Made by a program: the position numbers and the translations under genes. A stretch of DNA of 64,000 bases from Akkermansia sp. (lineage in GTDB: Bacteria > Verrucomicrobiota > Verrucomicrobiia > Verrucomicrobiales > Akkermansiaceae), in the NCBI GenBank assembly GCA_024405435.1, contig JAKSOU010000002.1, positions 1-64,000 of the forward strand, given 5' to 3'. The notes beneath the pieces are model-generated. The model searched no databases. It was not told where the DNA came from and worked only from the letters and a program-made list of their open reading frames with translations. This document shows positions 61,052 through 64,000 of the stretch, one piece after another; positions within the stretch are counted from its first letter, which is position 1; each line of letters starts with the position of its first letter.

Positions 61052-62485
61052 TCAGTAGAGCTCCACCACGTATTCATCGCGGAGAGAGCCGGAGGTGATG
61101 CGCACCCAGTACACGCCCACGTTCATGTCGTGCTTCTTCAAGAACGCGGAATAGTCCGGTTCAAAGACGATGCTGTTGCCCACGGGAATGCTGCCGTTGT
61201 CAGGATGGACATAGACCTTCTTGACGGGAACTTTGACGGCGGAGGCAAGCTCCTTCTCGGAGGGAGCGGCCTTGAGGCTGCGCGGCAAGCGCCAAATTTC
61301 CACTTGCGCGTTACTGCCCACGGACTTTCCCTGCTCGGGATAGTAGCTCCAGCCGCCGCCCTTCAGGTACTCCTTGGGGAAGAAGCCGCGGCCCGGGTAG
61401 CTGTGGGCCGTTTTCTGCGGGGTGCCGCCGATATCATGGGTGCGCATGGCATGGAACACTCCATCCACGCCGAAAGCGGTCTTGCGTGACCGGGGATAGA
61501 GCACCCAGGCGCGGTGGCCGCGGTTCTCGCGGTTGTTGGCGCCCGGGTCGTTTACATACCCCGCCACGGAGGGCGCGGGCGGAATATCCCGAGAGTTCAT
61601 GTGAAGGTTGCACTTGTCCGTGGAGTGACCGAGACCGTGGGAAATGGTGCCGGCCTTCTTGCAGGCCTCCGCTGCGTCTTGGGCATCCTTCCTGTAGCCG
61701 GGGTCGTAGGTCACGGAGGAGACCACGTTGCAGAGCAGGCGGTAGACGTTGGCCACGTTGACGGCATCCTGCTGCTCTGCATCAACCCCGCGCGCGGGCT
61801 TGGTGGCCAGGATATCCTTGATCCTCTTATCCAGTTCCTTCTTAGTGTAGGGATAGAGCTGGCGGTTCACAGGACTTCCGGCGGGATCGGTGATGCCCTT
61901 GATTTCCGCGTACGCCTTCTTGCCAAGGCCTGCGAAGGCGGTGCGGAGGTCTCCCATGAGGGAAACGGCCTGCGCCTCATCCGCCACCTTGGCCTTGTTG
62001 ATGCCCTCCACAAAGGCGCGGGCGGGAGACTTGGCATCGGAAACAAGCCATTTCATGAAATCCGGCTCCTTCTGCCTGGCGGCGTCATCCAGTTCCTCCG
62101 CGCTGCGTTGGGCAAGCGTGATGCAAACCTGCACGGCCAATGCCTGCCTGGCCAGCGGGCCCTTCACCCCCGCCTTCCAGCACGGGCGTTCCGCATTGGC
62201 GATAGCACCGGGAAAGGCTTCTTTCAGCAGACGCGCCAGCTCATCCCTCAAGCCGTCGAAATCCCCCTGCTCCGCGTGTTCCTTGATCAGCTTGCGCAGC
62301 TGCTTGGCGGCCTCCTTGTCCTTGGCGGATTCCGGCCCCAGGGAGAGGGGCTTGGGCGCGGCGGGTTCCGCGGCCGGCGTCGTATCCGCCGGATCCGCGG
62401 CCTCCTGCGCGATGCAGGGGGCGCTCCACGCGAACGCCAGAGCGGCGGCGAGCGCGCACGCGCGGGCAATGGGTTTCGGTATCAC
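61052..62485 (-). CDS. Exported CAP/SCP-domain protein (paralogue 2), GTG start
   Basis: This 477-residue paralogue of the next gene has a signal peptide (after GTG: IPKPIARACALAAALAFAWSAPCIA), the same helical linker domain and a CAP-like C-terminal half with NVANVYRLLCNVVSSVTYDPGYRKDAQDAAEAC, SHGLGHSTDKCNLHM and NRENRGHRAWVLYPR. An in-frame ATG at 62497 lies inside the -10 box TATGCT, so I set the start at GTG 62485, 7 nt after that box. The CAP halves of the two paralogues differ far more than the N-terminal halves. Confidence 0.75.
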   Translation of the reverse strand: MIPKPIARACALAAALAFAWSAPCIAQEAADPADTTPAAEPAAPKPLSLGPESAKDKEAAKQLRKLIKEHAEQGDFDGLRDELARLLKEAFPGAIANAERPCWKAGVKGPLARQALAVQVCITLAQRSAEELDDAARQKEPDFMKWLVSDAKSPARAFVEGINKAKVADEAQAVSLMGDLRTAFAGLGKKAYAEIKGITDPAGSPVNRQLYPYTKKELDKRIKDILATKPARGVDAEQQDAVNVANVYRLLCNVVSSVTYDPGYRKDAQDAAEACKKAGTISHGLGHSTDKCNLHMNSRDIPPAPSVAGYVNDPGANNRENRGHRAWVLYPRSRKTAFGVDGVFHAMRTHDIGGTPQKTAHSYPGRGFFPKEYLKGGGWSYYPEQGKSVGSNAQVEIWRLPRSLKAAPSEKELASAVKVPVKKVYVHPDNGSIPVGNSIVFEPDYSAFLKKHDMNVGVYWVRITSGSLRDEYVVELY

Positions 62486-62492
62486 GCCTACC

Positions 62493-62522
62493 AGCATACC
62501 ACCGCGGGGCATTGGGTGTCAA
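62493..62522 (-). promoter_or_regulatory. Promoter of CAP paralogue 2
   Basis: On the minus strand, TTGACA (62522-62517), an 18-bp spacer and TATGCT (62498-62493) lie 7 nt before GTG 62485, just beyond the rarA stop. Confidence 0.65.
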
Positions 62523-62538
62523 GGGCGGGCTGTATAAT

Positions 62539-63933
62539 TTAGGCTTGGGGATTTGATTGCCCCTGCGGGCCGCCCTGCCCCGCCTGTTCCCGCAGCCGGC
62601 GGAGGTACTCCATGCGCTCGGAGATTCGGAGCTCCATGCCGTTCCTGGTGGGGTGGTAGTAGACGCGGCCCTCCGGGAGGTAGGCCTGGGGGACGAAGTG
62701 GTCCTCCCCGAAATCGTGCGCGTACTTGTACTCGGTGTCTTCCTCCGCCACGCCGCGGAGCTTGGCGAGCTTCTTGCGCGTGGGGGTGGAGAGGTGCGGC
62801 GGCACGGCGAGGGTTTTGCCCTCCTGCACGTCCTTCATGGCGGCGCCGAGTGCGGCGTACGCGGAGTTGCTCTTGGGGGCGGTGGCCAGATAGGCGGTGG
62901 CGTGCGCCAGGGGGATGCGCCCCTCCGGCATGCCCACCATCTCCACGGCGCGCGCGGCATCCAGCGCCACGCGCAGCGCGTTGGAATCCGCCAGGCCTAT
63001 GTCTTCGCTGGCGCATATCACGATGCGCCGCGCGATGAACCGTGGATCCTCCCCGGCGTTCAGCATGGTGGCCAGCCAGTAGAGCGCGGCGTCCGGGTCG
63101 CTCCCGCGCATGGATTTGATGAAGGCGGAGATGGTGTCGTAGTGGCCGTCGCCCATGCGGTCGTACTTGACTGCCTTTTTCTGGATGGATTCCTCCGCCA
63201 CGGCGAGGTCCACAAGGATGCGCCCGTTTTCCGCGGGCGGGGTGGAGAGGGCGGCCACCTCCAGCGCGGTGAGGGCCTTGCGGGCGTCGCCGTCCGCCTT
63301 GAGCGCCATGTGCGCGTAGGCCTCGTCCGTGACATCCAGCGGCATGTTGCCCAGCCCGCGCTGCGCATCGCCCGCGGCGCGGCGCATGAGGGCGATGATT
63401 TCATCGTCCGGCACGGGCTCCAGCGGGAAGATCTGGGAGCGGGAGAGCATGGCGGAGTTGATGGCGAAGAAGGGGTTCTCCGTGGTGGCGCCGATGAAGC
63501 GGACGGTGCCGCGCTCCAGGTGGGGGAGCAGGACATCCTGCTGGGCCTTGTTGAAGCGGTGCAGCTCATCCACGAAGAGGATGGTGCGCTGGCCGTGGAG
63601 GGCCTGGCGGGTGCGGGCCTCTGCAATCTTCTCCAGGATATCGCCCTTGCCGGACTCCACGCCGTTGAGCATCACGAAATACGCGCTGGTGCAGCGGGCG
63701 ATGACGTACGCGAGCGTGGTCTTGCCCACGCCGGGCGGGCCGTAGAAGATGAGCGAGGAGAAGCGGTCCGTCTCGATAGCGCGGCGCAGCAGCTTGCCGG
63801 GGGCCAGCAGGTGGCGCTGCCCTGCCACCTCCTCCAGGGTTTCCGGGCGCATGCGCGCGGCCAGAGGCATGTCCTGCGTGGGAGCGGCTTTCTGCTCCGA
63901 GCTGGAGCCGTGGGGCGTGAAAAGGTCTGCCAT
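62539..63933 (-). CDS. rarA: Replication-associated recombination protein A (RarA/MgsA)
   Basis: This 464-residue AAA+ ATPase is related to clamp loaders and to eukaryotic WRNIP1; it acts at stalled forks. It has PLAARMRPETLEEVAGQRHLL, Walker A YGPPGVGKTT (K71), FVDELHRFNKAQQD (Walker B), sensor 1 IGATTENPFF, sensor 2 GDARKALTALE, and the C-terminal tetramerisation region with FIKSMRGSDPDAALYWLATMLNAGEDPRFIARR. Length and domains are normal. The region upstream (63934-63958) is short, suggesting read-through from the preceding minus-strand gene. Confidence 0.96.
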   Translation of the reverse strand: MADLFTPHGSSSEQKAAPTQDMPLAARMRPETLEEVAGQRHLLAPGKLLRRAIETDRFSSLIFYGPPGVGKTTLAYVIARCTSAYFVMLNGVESGKGDILEKIAEARTRQALHGQRTILFVDELHRFNKAQQDVLLPHLERGTVRFIGATTENPFFAINSAMLSRSQIFPLEPVPDDEIIALMRRAAGDAQRGLGNMPLDVTDEAYAHMALKADGDARKALTALEVAALSTPPAENGRILVDLAVAEESIQKKAVKYDRMGDGHYDTISAFIKSMRGSDPDAALYWLATMLNAGEDPRFIARRIVICASEDIGLADSNALRVALDAARAVEMVGMPEGRIPLAHATAYLATAPKSNSAYAALGAAMKDVQEGKTLAVPPHLSTPTRKKLAKLRGVAEEDTEYKYAHDFGEDHFVPQAYLPEGRVYYHPTRNGMELRISERMEYLRRLREQAGQGGPQGQSNPQA

Positions 63934-63958
63934 GGTAGTTGGGGTAGCGGGTAGAACT

Positions 63959-64000
63959 TCAGATGCGCGGGGCGGTGGTGCGCAGCTCGCGCAGGATGGC
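63959..64000 (-). CDS. 3' end of an unidentified gene
   Basis: The last 42 bases, read on the minus strand, give AILRELRTTAPRI followed by TGA in one open frame. This is consistent with the C-terminus of a gene lying beyond the right edge and ending 25 bp before rarA. It is too short to identify. Confidence 0.35.
   Translation of the reverse strand, partial: AILRELRTTAPRI

Overview
The window is a GC-rich chromosomal segment of a Gram-negative bacterium. Lipid A synthesis (lpxK), RND metal efflux, an outer-membrane barrel, a polysaccharide pyruvyl transferase cluster, a fucosidase and GH-D type glycosidases point to a host- or glycan-associated member of the PVC group, most likely Akkermansia-like Verrucomicrobiota. 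That placement is inferred from gene content; no rRNA gene is present to settle it.

Layout. 0-9.7 kb (mostly minus): 5' end of a biotin-dependent carboxyltransferase gene, a two-domain deacetylase, a lipocalin and an outer-membrane barrel ending head to head, a K+ uptake pair with a HAD phosphatase, and asnS-lpxK. 9.9-16 kb (plus): a His-rich exported protein and a three-gene heavy-metal RND efflux operon. 16-20 kb: an islet of a nitroreductase-like gene facing a frameshifted F420H2-dehydrogenase-like gene and a polysaccharide pyruvyl transferase. 20-29.6 kb (minus): a metallophosphoesterase, two M29 aminopeptidases around a four-helix-bundle gene, aroB, a Fic-like gene, dnaG, a CBM9-like protein and a kinase-fold protein coupled to a GH29 fucosidase. 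31-39 kb: small secreted proteins, a candidate small RNA, an osmC-to-tlyA operon and a duplicated promoter/signal-peptide segment feeding two different secreted proteins. 39-49 kb: a DEAD-box helicase, class I fumarase, cdsA, a lipid kinase, a phosphoethanolamine-transferase-like enzyme and a CbbX-like AAA+ ATPase. 49-64 kb: stand-alone trpB, a MerR regulator, rpmI-rplT, tandem GH-D glycosidases, recQ, tandem CAP-domain proteins and rarA.

Three themes cut across the genes. First, at least a dozen transcription units have a sigma70-like promoter whose -10 box lies only 6-10 nt from the start codon, so leaderless mRNAs look common; this rule also settles several start codons. Second, intergenic gaps carry dispersed 6-7 nt tandem arrays (GGATTA, GATTTAC/GATTTAG and GTACAAT types); one inverted pair of arrays encloses the four-helix-bundle gene like a small mobile cassette. 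Third, two loci 32 kb apart share a cassette of two outward-facing promoters whose spacers are the same dyad (CAGTATTCCNAATACTG-like); one serves the islet and the other appears to drive a roughly 40-nt RNA. Tandem paralogues are frequent (M29 peptidases, lipoproteins, GH-D enzymes, CAP proteins), in several cases with signs of recent duplication or sequence exchange.
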